Source: Gibbula magus
Lineage: Eukaryota > Mollusca > Gastropoda > Trochida > Trochidae
Assembly (NCBI GenBank): GCA_936450465.1
Contig: OW388302.1
Coordinates: 18,491,569 to 18,555,568 of the forward strand
Length of the DNA stretch: 64,000 bases
Direction: 5' to 3'
In this document: positions 38,401-44,129 of the stretch, piece by piece
Layout: each line of letters begins with the position of its first letter
Position numbering within the stretch: the stretch's first letter is position 1
Program-made: the position numbers and the translations under genes
The notes under the pieces: model-generated
Databases searched by the model: none
Seen by the model: the letters and a program-made list of their open reading frames with translations, nothing else
Told to the model about the DNA's origin: nothing

Positions 38401-39258
38401 ATAGAAATGCGCAACTTGAGGGTTAAAGGGGCAGTAGCACATTTTTCGCTCCAATAGATTGATGAAATGTATTTGAAAAATAATGTCACCAAAAGTCAAG
38501 CACCCTTCTCTCTTCGGAAAATCAAGTTAAAAAATGAGTGTACATGGTTCGGTAAAGCCATGGAAATCGTTTTTGTTATTCGAAATAATAAAATGTGTTC
38601 ACAATTTTTGCTTTATACACAACACAGTTATTACCACTACAGATAATTGGTATGTGTAATAAGATTTGTTACTCTCTGAAGTAAAGTAAATGACAATAAT
38701 GGAAAAATGTTAATGAATTATATGGCAGTTATGTAAATCATTATCTCTTGAACAGGATTGGATATTTTCGATATTCAACACTCACGAGTTATGTAATCTC
38801 TATTTATTAATGGAAAATAAAATTTGAAAAAAAATGTGCTACAGCCCCTTTAATGCAGTAAATCATTATCTCTTGAACAGGATGGGATTAACCCCTAAAT
38901 ATGATTCCTGTACCTCAAATACACAGGTTTTGCCCTTGTTAATTCAGCAGACTAGGAGTTAAGTTATAAAATCAACATATTTATGTACACTGTCAATTGA
39001 AAACATTGAGAAAAATATTACCTCTTCAAGGTTTTAAAAATAAACTTTCAAAATCAATTTTATATGTCATTGTTAATGTAACCTTTCATCCTCTTGGGTT
39101 TAGAAGATAAAATCTGATCATACATTTTGTCAAATATTTTATATTTGCAGGTGTTAGAAGATTACCTGAAGATGGGTTTGTTCCCGACATCTCTGCTGTC
39201 AGATGAAGTGTTCTTCGTGCCGCCACCTGACCATGGCTTCGAGGAAAATGCAGCTTGA
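5387..39258 (+). CDS. extended short-chain dehydrogenase/reductase (NAD-dependent epimerase/dehydratase-like), 12 visible exons, 5' end missing
   Basis: Joining 5387-5448, 7163-7219, 8273-8327, 9528-9619, 10254-10367, 17235-17388, 20690-20742, 21707-21833, 34592-34677, 36275-36388, 36582-36683 and 39151-39258 gives about 373 codons in one frame; every junction is GT-AG with matching phase. Rossmann signals appear in order: TGFIGRN at the start (dinucleotide-binding glycine motif), NLAAET (the extended-SDR N-A-A segment), FSSGQMYS (active-site serine region), a MARQK segment where YxxxK is expected, RPAVVYGLGDR and NTIHVEDVCAA. This order is diagnostic of extended SDRs. The C-terminal ~110 residues (NPFIDQ, HLFLDAGRL, WKYPSL, GLFPTSLL) form a family-specific tail. 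Substrate is unknown. The usual catalytic tyrosine is replaced by methionine, so a non-classical or non-catalytic role is possible. The first coding exon (about 10 residues) was not found. Introns are inflated by minisatellites and transposons. Confidence 0.9.
5459..7038. repeat. 30-bp tandem array filling SDR intron
   Basis: The unit is TCCTTGACATG followed by TCGTCATCCATGTAATCAT with many variants, repeated about 52 times with a few short deletions. Because 30 is a multiple of three and the unit lacks stops in several frames, long repetitive reading frames appear on both strands, but they lack any non-repeat protein context. The array occupies almost the entire intron from 10 nt after the donor to about 125 nt before the next exon. 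Confidence 0.96.
7163..7219 (+). CDS. SDR visible exon 2
   Basis: Acceptor TTTATTTCAG, donor GTGAGTG. The 19 codons read I-R-V-A-D-K-V-P-P-Q-M-A-W-L-N-P-L-H-T. I-R-V-A-D fits the second beta strand of the Rossmann fold with its terminal acidic residue for NAD(P) ribose binding. Phase 0 on both sides. Confidence 0.88.
7575..7830 (+). mobile_element. tRNA-derived SINE (best-preserved copy)
   Basis: The head has a box-A-like TAGCACAGTTGTTAGCACC and a perfect box B GGTTCGAATCCC about 45 nt further on. The body and end (TTCCAGCCGTTGCTTGCAGG, TTTCACCGCAATACATAG) recur in the copy at 2511. RNA polymerase III promoter boxes are intact. It lies in an SDR intron. Confidence 0.75.
8273..8327 (+). CDS. 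SDR visible exon 3
   Basis: Acceptor TGTGCTGCAG, donor GTGGGTAA. It encodes E-A-F-A-S-R-L-V-E-F-K-H-S-N-L-I-S-P plus one base of the next codon (G), completed by CA of the following exon. The small amphipathic segment fits the region between strand 2 and strand 4 of an extended SDR. Confidence 0.85.
8357..8788. mobile_element. MITE-like element, 432 bp, terminal inverted repeats
   Basis: The left end AGTCTGATTAAAATCGAC mirrors the right end GTCGATTATAATCAGACT. Inversion continues inward: AAAATTTGCAAAA...GCATCTAC on the left and GTAGATGCA...TTTTGCAATTTT on the right. No open frame. It begins 29 nt after the end of the preceding SDR exon. Confidence 0.75.
8789..9527. other. intron sequence, nothing recognised
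   Basis: AT-rich intronic DNA with A-rich tracts near 9105-9125. No repeats or exons recognised. Confidence 0.5.
9528..9619 (+). CDS. SDR visible exon 4 (NLAAET exon)
   Basis: Acceptor CAATATTGCAG, donor GTAAGTTG. After completing a split alanine codon it reads S-V-D-G-A-F-S-D-D-S-G-E-F-D-F-V-I-N-L-A-A-E-T-K-Y-G-Q-T-E-P. The F-V-I-N-L-A-A-E-T segment is the extended-SDR strand-4 motif that supports the nicotinamide cofactor. Ends in phase 0. Confidence 0.9.
9785..9882. repeat. 23-bp short tandem repeat, about 4 copies
   Basis: CAGCCAGATTGCTAACTTAC followed by ACT is repeated about four times with small variants (CAGCAAG, TATGCT). It is intronic. Confidence 0.85.
10254..10367 (+). CDS. SDR visible exon 5 (active-site serine exon)
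   Basis: Acceptor GATCCCAG, donor GTGAGTTA. The 38 codons run V-Y-K-E-G-I-V-R-L-S-H-N-C-A-V-A-A-A-K and finish V-Y-M-E-F-S-S-G-Q-M-Y-S-S-D-K. The long helix with N-C-A-V-A-A-A followed by F-S-S-G is the usual helix 4 and strand 5 of the family; the serine pair corresponds to the catalytic serine position. Confidence 0.9.
10458..12225 (+). mobile_element. Helitron-like interspersed element (HINE), family 1, with internal 145-bp tandem repeats
   Basis: Left subterminal repeat TAGCTCATCA (10458-10467) is inverted at the right as TGATGAGCTA (12194-12203). A hairpin CATC-GGCC...GGCC-GATG follows the left end. A second hairpin AGAGCCCATGGCTCT (12205-12219) sits at the right end before a T run. A CCGT-rich stretch (10507-10555) precedes about nine 145-bp units containing TGACCCCAAATGGGGTCA. 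Subterminal inverted repeats, central tandem array and 3' hairpin match the published architecture of Helentron-derived HINEs and the bivalve pearl-type elements; that assignment is inferred. No transposase is encoded. Reverse copies lie at 51615, 57137 and 59855. Confidence 0.8.
10580..11995. repeat. 145-bp tandem units inside HINE-1
   Basis: TTCCAAAAGG recurs at 10731 and 10876 (145 bp) and onward to about 11990; some units are 142 bp. Each unit holds a palindromic TGACCCCAAATGGGGTCA and the phrase CTCCTTGGCCAATGGGG. Short open frames here are repeat artefacts. Confidence 0.93.
12289..14332 (+). mobile_element. HINE-type element, family 3, split by a piggyBac-like insertion
   Basis: The left end carries TATCCCCC (12289-12296) that pairs with GGGGGATA shortly after, then CCGT runs. 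The right end has a perfect 7-bp hairpin TTTGCGG/CCGCAAA with a 4-nt loop (14302-14319) followed by CTAATCTAG. The body has GACCTTGAAGGTCAAAGGTC phrases. A 1480-bp element occupies 12394-13873; removing it with one TTAA restores a continuous ~560-bp element. Confidence 0.65.
12394..13873 (+). mobile_element. piggyBac-like non-autonomous element, copy A (1480 bp)
   Basis: TTAA duplications flank it at 12390-12393 and 13874-13877. The ends are CCCTTAACTTGC on the left and GCAACGTAAGGG on the right, an imperfect terminal inverted repeat starting CCC, as in the piggyBac superfamily. It has no transposase. Related copies are at 37001-38422 (diverged) and 39817-41295 (inverted). Reading frames of up to 158 codons here are not consistently conserved among copies. 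Confidence 0.85.
14450..15090. repeat. 21-bp tandem array (about 30 units)
   Basis: CTCTGTTGCCCACATCTGGTC is the typical 21-nt unit, so every frame yields heptad peptides and open frames on both strands; these are artefacts. The tract is bracketed by near-identical direct repeats containing GAGTGTTGACAAATGTTGC (near 14555 and 15116), one inside and one at the end of the block. Confidence 0.93.
15166..15788. other. intron sequence with a short GTTGTGT microsatellite
   Basis: AT-rich intron. The only structure seen is a GTTGTGT-type microsatellite at about 15505-15548. Confidence 0.5.
15789..16012. mobile_element. foldback MITE family D, copy 1
   Basis: Left part CAACTTCC...GTGTCAGTGTCC and CTTGCAGCATTTCCTTAA; right part TTAAGGAACTGCAGCAAG and GACACTGGTG...GGGAACTG are inverted relative to each other. 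The central AGCACAGAAACCTTAAGG and AAATTATTCAGTAATTG segments match the copy at 47172-47395. No coding content. Confidence 0.6.
16189..16495. repeat. CACAAACC octamer microsatellite
   Basis: ACAAACCC/ACAAACTC octamers are repeated about 38 times with variants (AACCAACA, CACAAAATC). It is intronic. Confidence 0.95.
16545..16924. mobile_element. MITE family E, copy 1 (~380 bp)
   Basis: The left end GTTAAAAGCGCTATAGCA is mirrored at the right by TGCTACAGCGACTTTAAC, consistent with TTAA target choice. Inner sequence (AAGTGCTCTCACAAAAATA, AGTGTTACCAATG, ACTGAAGAGTTCC) recurs at 17440-18125. Confidence 0.75.
17235..17388 (+). CDS. SDR visible exon 6 (YxxxK-position exon)
   Basis: Acceptor TTGTTGTCTAG, donor GTGAGTTG. 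It reads K-P-N-T-E-D-C-K-C-E-A-W-T-Q-M-A-R-Q-K-L-E-V-E and later I-I-V-R-P-A-V-V-Y-G-L-G-D-R. The second segment is the substrate-side RPxxVYGxGD motif. In the first, M-A-R-Q-K sits where Y-x-x-x-K is expected: lysine present, tyrosine absent. Ends one base into a threonine codon. Confidence 0.92.
17440..18130. mobile_element. MITE family E, copy 2, interrupted by nested insertions
   Basis: It starts TTAAAGGTGCTGTAGTACG and shares the inner segments AATGCTCTCACAAAAAGAT and AGTGTTACCAATGT with the copy at 16545. A family-C MITE is inserted at 17553-17913, after which the family-E body resumes (ACATGCAAATCTATCTCTC, ACACTGATGACTC). The right end is lost where HINE-2 begins. Confidence 0.6.
17553..17913. 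mobile_element. MITE family C, copy 1 (361 bp, TTAA-flanked)
   Basis: TTAAAGGGGAAGTAGCACG at the left is mirrored by CGTGCTACTGCCGCTTTAA at the right. Inner AATTATCTGTAGTGGTAAAA and GCATGGCGGCCATTTTATTG are shared with copies at 38423, 46735 and 63712. Non-coding. Confidence 0.85.
18141..18735 (+). mobile_element. HINE-type element, family 2 (~595 bp)
   Basis: A perfect 12-bp inverted repeat, TATCCCACCGGT (18141-18152) and ACCGGTGGGATA (18698-18709), bounds it. The left end folds through GGTAT/ATACC. The right end has the perfect hairpin GTCATCTTCTGATGAC (18711-18726). CCGT runs follow the left end, and two related inner segments each contain ACCCACTAACTGAAGTGGTG. A reverse copy lies at 59059-59616. 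Assignment to Helentron-type elements is by architecture only. Confidence 0.75.
18740..19138. repeat. MITE-C fragment and a two-unit ~150-bp repeat remnant
   Basis: 18750-18830 (TTTTACCCTCTAACATA, ATAAATGGTAAATTTG) resembles the right half of MITE family C. 18840-19138 holds two related ~150-bp units (TCTGAAATC...CTCC, AATCTTTCTGAAA, TTTTAATATACAT). No genes. Confidence 0.5.
19141..20363 (+). mobile_element. mariner transposon, 1223 bp, with perfect inverted repeats
   Basis: Terminal inverted repeats begin CGAGGGGCGTTCAATAAG and match exactly over 26 bp (19141-19166 against 20338-20363). The flanking TA duplications are at 19139-19140 and 20364-20365, as expected for the Tc1/mariner superfamily. 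The single transposase frame is damaged. It lies in an SDR intron, in the same orientation as the gene. Confidence 0.95.
19345..20304 (+). pseudogene. mariner transposase, frameshifted and lacking an in-frame ATG
   Basis: An open frame to 20244 encodes most of a mariner transposase. It has an N-terminal helix-turn-helix half (IKFLTKEGCKATEIHKRM, then a second helical domain with RRVKVSEL), the linker motif RWVPRNLT, VTGDETW (first catalytic Asp), LILHDNAPVH (second Asp) and PPYSPDLAPSDYFLF with the third Asp 34 residues after the second, giving D,D34D. After DYFLF the frame is lost: about 15-20 expected codons are missing, TEAW and QTEDFYKSGIKSLK continue in another frame, and a further shift is needed for the usual ending KCIEVKGNYIEK before TAA at 20304. 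The frame is open upstream (EQRAV before IKFL) but no ATG starts it; the expected start may have mutated. It is probably inactive although the termini could still be mobilised. Confidence 0.93.
20690..20742 (+). CDS. SDR visible exon 7
   Basis: Acceptor TTTGTTGCAG, donor GTAGGCTC. Completes a threonine codon and reads P-R-L-I-I-G-A-I-Y-K-Y-M-K-E-K-M-K, ending in phase 0. This is the substrate-domain helix after RPAVVYGLGDRNGL. Confidence 0.87.
20930..21560. repeat. diverged HINE-like repeat with ~165-bp internal units
   Basis: ACCCCCACCGCG starts the block. CAAGAACCATTCAC...AAAGCACCTCCTAG...GGGCTGATTAG...GTGACCTTGAC then recurs two to three times between 21060 and 21540. A related fragment (TTGACATTATTTTTAAATTT, GGGGATCATGTGAC) is at 42950-43020. 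Boundaries uncertain. Confidence 0.5.
21707..21833 (+). CDS. SDR visible exon 8, whose donor region seeds the 44-bp array
   Basis: Acceptor ATGTACAG, donor GTGAGTTA. It reads M-L-W-T-K-D-L-K-M-N-T-I-H-V-E-D-V-C-A-A-V-W-K-L-C-Q-S-G-K and ends V-Y-N-L-V-D-R-G-D-T plus one base. N-T-I-H-V-E-D-V is the extended-SDR FIHVDDV motif. The last 16 exon bases and the first 28 intron bases form the unit of the array that follows. Confidence 0.92.
21818..33280 (+). repeat. 44-bp tandem array of an exon-intron junction, 260 periods (11.4 kb)
   Basis: The unit is GACAGGGGCGATACCA (last 16 nt of the SDR exon ending at 21833) followed by 28 nt of intron starting GTGAGTTACTGACATTTG. The donor GT is at 21834 and the last recognisable copy is at 33274, exactly 260 x 44 bp, so there is no net indel in 11.4 kb. 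Variants include ATCGAC/ATTGAC, ATTTGATACC/ATTAGATACC, GGGGTGATACC and CCAATGAG, which destroys the GT. Rare variants recur at fixed spacings, showing block duplications. The array fills about 90% of a 12.8-kb SDR intron. Confidence 0.98.
33281..34042. other. intron sequence after the array, nothing recognised
   Basis: AT-rich sequence starting with a decayed end of the array and short TTGATATATTGTTAT duplications (33309-33345). No genes. Confidence 0.5.
34043..34547. mobile_element. ~505-bp element with AGTCCTCATATTTCGTCC inverted ends
   Basis: AGTCCTCATATTTCGTCC occurs twice at the left (34043 and 34061, the second followed by ACTTTT) and inverted at the right (34524-34547). Internal GTGGACGAAAT phrases occur at 34276 and 34318. 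No open frame. Its right end is 44 nt from the next SDR exon. Family not recognised. Confidence 0.65.
34592..34677 (+). CDS. SDR visible exon 9
   Basis: Acceptor GTCTCTCTTGCAG, donor GTCAGTCC. Completes a threonine codon (phase match with the exon at 21707-21833 across the array) and reads Q-G-K-I-S-E-L-I-S-E-I-F-D-I-N-F-D-F-V-G-S-V-M-S-N-V-A-K, a C-terminal substrate-domain helix and strand. Phase 0 at the end. Confidence 0.9.
34678..35028. other. intron sequence, nothing recognised
   Basis: AT-rich intron with no repeat or exon seen. Confidence 0.5.
35030..35478. mobile_element. hAT-like MITE candidate
   Basis: It begins CTAGGGATGTGCAATATTATCG and ends with CACAATATCCAGCC; the ends are imperfectly inverted. 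The interior carries ATATCGCAATATATCGCA near both ends. Ends of this AGGGATGTGC type are common in hAT-derived MITEs; family assignment is tentative. Confidence 0.45.
35479..35562. repeat. AAAACCCT-rich 26-bp repeat, about three copies
   Basis: CACTAAAACCCTAAAACCCT followed by CATTGC repeats, with a related AAAACCCTCATTGGG at 34997. It resembles telomere-type heptamers only superficially. Confidence 0.7.
35640..35892 (+). mobile_element. tRNA-derived SINE with ATT-repeat tail
   Basis: The head GGATGTAGCGCAGTTGGTAG (box A) and GGTACGATTCC (box B) resembles a tRNA, followed by a unique body with GCTTGGCGCTCAGCATTTAG and a tail AATAAAGTG(TTA)n. The non-tRNA body and the tail show it is a SINE, not a tRNA gene. 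Confidence 0.8.
36275..36388 (+). CDS. SDR visible exon 10
   Basis: Acceptor TTTCCTCCCTCCAG, donor GTACAGTA. The 38 codons read L-N-M-S-N-V-V-E-D-I-N-D-K-H-M-A-P-W and end N-T-P-L-N-P-F-I-D-Q. Phase 0 both sides. Family-specific C-terminal tail. Confidence 0.9.
36582..36683 (+). CDS. SDR visible exon 11 (with a duplicated exon end downstream)
   Basis: Acceptor GTCTCATCTCCAG, donor GTATGTGA. The 34 codons read E-L-L-Y-N-K-H-L-F-L-D-A-G-R-L-E-E-L-N-F and end W-K-Y-P-S-L-S-V-A-T-L-R-E. Phase 0 both sides. The last 24 bases are duplicated, with the donor, 64 nt downstream. Confidence 0.9.
36660..36795 (+). repeat. two-copy 64-bp duplication across an exon-intron junction
   Basis: Unit 1 starts at 36660 (CTTTCTGTCGCGACG) and contains the last 24 nt of the exon plus its intron start. 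Unit 2 starts at 36724 (CTTTCCGTGGAGACG) and keeps GAGGTCAG, ATAGTCTCTA.ATATTCTC and CTCTAG. A degenerate third start is at 36788. Unit 2 holds an AG-bounded, GT-bounded 24-nt pseudo-exon (36724-36747) open in the gene's frame. Confidence 0.85.
37001..38422 (+). mobile_element. piggyBac-like non-autonomous element, copy B (diverged)
   Basis: TTAACTTGCGGCTCC at the left corresponds to the inner left end of copy A, with the outer CCC lost. The right end GCAACTTGAGGG is followed by TTAA (38423-38426). The interior aligns with copy A (CGGTCGAAATGTCCAGCAAA, CACACCAAATTGCG, CTTCATATCATGTGA) with many substitutions. Non-coding. Confidence 0.75.
38423..38854. mobile_element. MITE family C, copy 2
   Basis: TTAAAGGGGCAGTAGCAC at the left mirrors GTGCTACAGCCCCTTTAA at the right. 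Its left TTAA is also the right TTAA of piggyBac-like copy B. It is about 70 bp longer than other copies because of extra AT-rich sequence. Confidence 0.82.
39151..39258 (+). CDS. SDR terminal exon
   Basis: Acceptor TTTATATTTGCAG. It reads V-L-E-D-Y-L-K-M-G-L-F-P-T-S-L-L and ends G-F-E-E-N-A-A before TGA at 39256-39258. Confidence 0.92.
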   Translation: MLEDYLKMGLFPTSLLSDEVFFVPPPDHGFEENAA

Positions 39259-39547
39259 GGTCACTGGAGAAGATGTTTGCCGATTTCTTCAGTTTGATAA
39301 CATGTGTTCAGTTTCACATTGTGTCCATGAGGTGTGTGACTCGCTACAAAGACAAGCTGCTACTTGCTGAGAGCTGTGTGCCAGTAGCACAATATATCCA
39401 CAAGTGTTCGCAACTGTTACCCTTTCATAAATAGATATTATTATCGTCTGTTGTATGACCTTTACAAAACAAATGTTAAGTTTTGTATTATCTGTGCAAA
39501 AGAGAAGATTATACGCGAATTTGCACATATTGCACATTTTCGTGTGT

Positions 39548-39553
39548 AATAAA
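39548..39553 (+). terminator. SDR polyadenylation signal
   Basis: Canonical AATAAA 290 nt after the stop codon, followed by a T/GT-rich stretch (TTTGTTCTCGTTCC). The 3' UTR would end near 39570. Confidence 0.7.
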
Positions 39554-39816
39554 TTTGTTCTCGTTCCATTCCATTGAACTGATAAAATTAGCGACAGGTT
39601 ACTACATTGACGTCACAAATAATTGTTCGATGAGCTAACATACGACAAATACTGGAACTTGTGCAAAGACAACGGTTGGTAAGCCTACGTGATATGTGCA
39701 GTGTTTGTGCAGTTTTTGCTTCACCATATCAGTAACCTAGGAAACACAGCATGATACCGACACACAGCTGAGGTAAACTGAAACAAGTTTACTTCAAAGA
39801 TACCCCTCCTTATTAA

Positions 39817-41295
39817 CCCTTACGTTGCGTATATATATTTTACCATTTTTAGCCCCTGTGGCGGAATTTACAGGCTCGCAGCTCGCAGCAGTAGTTTGGG
39901 CTTTGGCACTAACTAGCTCTGCTGGCGGAATTTCCAGGCGGCGATTCCGGTACCGTTTTTACAAAATATACCGCATCTACATGGCGAATAAGGACTATAT
40001 ACGGGCGTTCAATACAAATTCAAGTAGCGAAACCCGTACACAAATGGCTAATTCACACTCGAAACTTTGAATGAATTTTCTATGTTTTTTCGTTTTTATT
40101 CTATTACTTTCGAAAGATTGTCTTTTATTCGGGCCTCGTAACATCATAAATACGAAACGAAAAAAATTCCATTTATATACGGAATTGAAGACAAGATGTC
40201 TTGCTTCACAATGATATAAAAATTATTAGAATGCGACCTTTGGTTATAATTCTATAGCTATGTAAAGTTTGTCTTTATTCCCACCTATAAAATCGTCAAT
40301 ACTTACAACATGTATGCGGCATTGCAAACGGTCGTTCATCGCACTTTTCCAAGAAATCATAATCTCGAACCAGTTGACAAATAAGCACATGTCAACCCAA
40401 ATATGGTTATGTTGTTTGACTTTTCAAATAAACGCTAACCTCGAACCATAACTGATGAAAATATGTTGATTAGTTTGTGTGCCGTTTGGTTTCACATGCC
40501 TCTCAGAAAGGTAAAATTGTATCTTTATTTCTGTGAATAAATCTGCGCATTTTATATAGAATAAAAGATTATTCTTTTCGGTTTATTGTGATATAAAAAT
40601 TATGAAAATGCATTCAGTATTTTAGCCTTGATAAATGTTTTAGAAGTTGTGAAAATCGCCGATTGTTTCCAAATTTATGAAGTGTAAACATGACCTTTTT
40701 CACGGCGCTTGCTGTGTCTTTATTATTTTTTTGAGATTTTCTAATTTTATATGGGAATGTAGTCCATTGTTTCCCCTTTATTTTGCCGTATTTTTTTTTG
40801 AAAACAAACAATTCGCTCACATGATATGAAGTGCGGGAGTAAGGCGAGTTAGCGATTTTTTTCCCCGTCTCGCGAGATGCGAGGCAGATAGCAGTCTCGG
40901 GCGAGGCAAAGCCGAGGCAATACAAACACGTGGGTGAAAATAGCCTCAAGCGAATTAATGCTTCGGGGGCTAAGCCCGACATAATTGGCCTTTTGTAAAG
41001 CTAATTATCGATGCGTTACGGGTCAACAATGCACACGCAAATTGGTGTGAATTTTGCTTGCTATTCCGACCACACACTGAACAAAGCTTTATTCTCATGT
41101 CGGGTCGCGATGCGTAAATACAGCCATTCTCATGGGTCGGGTCGCGGACACAATCGACTCGTGACCCGGTATGGGTGATAGAGTATACTTAGACAGCCGT
41201 GAATTATTCTAAGTCTTGTATCCGGGATCCGTATACAGACACCTAGGAATCGCTTATAGCCCGCCCGGATAATTCCGTCGCCTGCATGTTAAGGG
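39817..41295 (-). mobile_element. piggyBac-like non-autonomous element, copy C (1479 bp, inverted)
   Basis: TTAA duplications at 39813-39816 and 41296-41299. The ends are CCCTTACGTTGCGT on the left and GCATGTTAAGGG on the right. The interior is the reverse complement of copy A with high similarity over its whole length. Length differs from copy A by one base. It lies just beyond the SDR poly(A) signal. No transposase. Confidence 0.87.
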
Positions 41296-41299
41296 TTAA

Positions 41300-41655
41300 C
41301 TTTAGAAATGTCAGTCATTTTGTTTTGCAATGAATGAAGATTTGAAGGGGAACCTTTCACTCCAGCTTTGTGGCGAACAGTGAACATGTTCATCAGCTTG
41401 TAAGAAGGAACTGGAACAATATGGAATGAGGAAAATGGCGTCTATTTTCAATGTCCTCGGCACTCAGAGGATTTAGAGCAAGACTTGATACTGTGGAAAC
41501 GTGATTTAGCTTTTTCTAGGAATTAAGGAATCAATATTATGTTAGAAATGTTCATCCTCGCTTTTCTGACAGAAAAATCTTTGTGAATCTGAGTTCAACA
41601 GCTTAAGGTTTAATCTTTAAAAGACAACCAGATGCTGAAATCATGCTCGAATTCT
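41300..41655. other. intergenic sequence, nothing recognised
   Basis: No reading frames or repeats recognised between piggyBac-like copy C and the 72-bp repeat. Confidence 0.5.
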
Positions 41656-41658
41656 TAA

Positions 41659-41910
41659 CATTGGGTTAAGATCACCTTAGAGCTAAGGGCACCCTTATAC
41701 CATAGTTATAACACTTAACCATGGCTATAACACTGGGTTAAGATCACCTTAGAGCTTAGGGCACCCTTATACCATAGTTATAACACCTACTCATAGTTAT
41801 ACCAATGGGTTAAGATCACCTTAGAGCTAAGTAGGCACCCTTATCCCATAGTTATAACACTTACCCATAGCTATAACATTGGGTTAAGATCACTTTAGAG
41901 CTATGGGAGT
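41659..41910. repeat. ~72-bp tandem repeat, about 3.5 copies
   Basis: GGGTTAAGATCACCTTAGAG recurs at about 41662, 41733, 41805 and 41880, separated by GCACCCTTATACCATAGTTA and ATAACACTTA phrases. Confidence 0.9.
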
Positions 41911-43319
41911 TCTGTGCAAATGGCCGCTCTGTTTCAAACACAAACTGTAAGGGATCAAAGTGTGGCTGGTTTACTATCAAACTTGTTGTATATTTATGTG
42001 ATAAACTGCTTCACAGCAAATGGGAGTAACAAATGCTATTTGTCTTCCCTGTGTTGTATTTAGCATGTTCAGTTTGCATTACAAATTAGATTTGCCTTTG
42101 TAACATGCCATAGTGCTGGGCTTCCATTTGTGCATGCTCAAGGGGAGAGAACTCTGATATAACTCAATAAAGGGAGATAACTTATCACCAAATGAAAATT
42201 TAAAAATTGATTTATGTGTCAATTTCGTTGAACCATGTTTTTAAGCATTCCATGTATTCAGATTATTTTTTTATTATTATTTTGAAACAAATTTTACCAA
42301 ACTAAACTTGTTTGTAAGACTTCTTGTTTCACAGTTGACATATGCATGTGTAGCTATGTGGTCTCGTAATTTGTGTTCGTCATCAAAGTAAAATCAGAGC
42401 ATATTTGTCCTCTTTTGATAAACGGTCTAGAAATGCTTTATTATAAATCTATGCGATCTTTGCATCAAACCATTGTTGAGAACTTTAAAGGATTGATGTT
42501 CCTTGATCGGGAATTTCTCTACAATTCTCTTTCACGACAGTTCACTGAAGACAAGTCGATTTTACTTCAAAAATAATTGACTTTGTAAATAATTAAAATG
42601 TTCTAGTTCCAAACAGCACATGCAATTATATAAACTCAAAACATCAGCATCACTGTTGCATGTTCCTTTGCATAATGTAAAAATACTCTCAAACCGATTG
42701 ATGTGTATCTTAATGAGCGTATGGTTCGAGGGTATCCTGTGGCTTCAGAGTCTATCAGCAGTATCAGGCTTGTTGTTTTTGTGTATTTCATGAAATGAAA
42801 TGAAAAACATGCAGTATTTGTGCTAATTTTACAACTTTTAAGTAATAAAACACGTAACGAGGCAGATAGAATAACCACACTATAATAATACTTTAACGTA
42901 AGACTAATAAACAATGTACTATTATGACGTAGAAGATTCAGGGCCCTGTCAATTTTGCTGACCTTGACATTATTTTTAAATTTTGTTTTATTAATTTGCG
43001 ACTGGGGATCATGTGACAAATGTCCATTTTATTTTGTAATGGATGTGCACTAGTTTTGTAAAACTACTAAAAAATAAAGTCATCAAAATATGTGCCCCAC
43101 TAATATGTTTCAACTGGAATCTGTTATATAATCATGTATTAATAACTAATTAAAATATATGTAAATAGAAATGTCCCCTTAAATTTTCGTTTCCATAAAA
43201 AAAACCTAGATAGAACCCTCTCTTTAAGAAGCCTTGTCTTTGCTTGTATCTTTAGTACATCTTTAGTTATAGTCTAGTTGTATTGTTTACACCATGATGA
43301 ATGTTCCTGTATTTCCCCA
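41911..43319. other. intergenic sequence between the two convergent genes
   Basis: AT-rich. The only recognisable pieces are AAAGGGAGATAACT-type words near 42170 and a fragment at 42950-43020 related to the repeat block at 21500. Short reading frames here are not supported. Confidence 0.5.
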
Positions 43320-43475
43320 GCGAGGGATGTACAGACAACTGTTTGAGAGGCATTCTATAAGTCGGTGTTATGAAGAAGATATTTATGGATGATGAACTTC
43401 TTTATATAATGATTGTGACGTTTCAGTATAGATTCTTGTACCATTATCAAGCACATGCTGTAGTACATCTTATAC
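43320..43475 (-). mobile_element. Penelope-like element remnant with hammerhead-like motif
   Basis: It shares AACTGTTTGAGAGGCATTCTA, ATTTATGGATGATGAACTTC and GACGTTTC.GTATAGAT with the remnant at 52485-52596. Read on the - strand it contains GCTTGATAATGGTAC...GAAACGTC, which resembles the hammerhead motifs reported in Penelope-like elements. Strand and family are inferred. Confidence 0.5.
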
Positions 43476-44045
43476 CATTATCAAGCACATGCTGTAGTAC
43501 ATCTTATACAGTTATCAAGCACATGCTGTAGTACATCTTATACAGTTATCAAGCACATGCTGTAGTACATCTTATACCGTTATCAAGCACATGCTGTAGT
43601 ACATCTTATACCGTTATCAAGCACATGCTCTAGTTCATCTTATACCATTATCAAGCACATGCTATAGTACATCTTATACCGTTATCAAGCACATGCTGTA
43701 GTACATCTTATACCGTTATCAAGCACATGCTGTAGAACATCTTATACCGTTATCAAGCACATGCTGTAGTACATCTTATACCGTTATCAAGCACATGCTG
43801 TAGTACATCTTATACCGATATCAAGCACATGCTGTAGTACATCTTATACCGATATCAAGCACATGCTGTAGTACATCTTATACCGTTGTCAAGCACATGC
43901 TGTAGTACATCTTATACCGTTATCAAGCACATGCTGTAGTACATCTTATACCGTTATCAAGCACATGCTGTAGTACATCTTATACCGTTATCAAGCACAT
44001 GCTGTAGTACATCTTATACAGTTATCAAGCACATGCTGTAGTACC
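43440..44045. repeat. 34-bp tandem array (18 copies)
   Basis: CATTATCAAGCACATGCTGT followed by AGTACATCTTATAC repeats with exact 34-bp spacing from 43441 to 44019 (17 periods). The unit continues directly from the hammerhead-like motif at 43430-43452 and contains its CTTGATAA half in inverted orientation. Confidence 0.95.
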
Positions 44046-44129
44046 TTGTGTTCTATTTATTACAGAAATTGTGCATTGGAGAGAAATACTCCAAAATCTG
44101 CATTCCTCTAATTTAGAACCATTGTTAGA

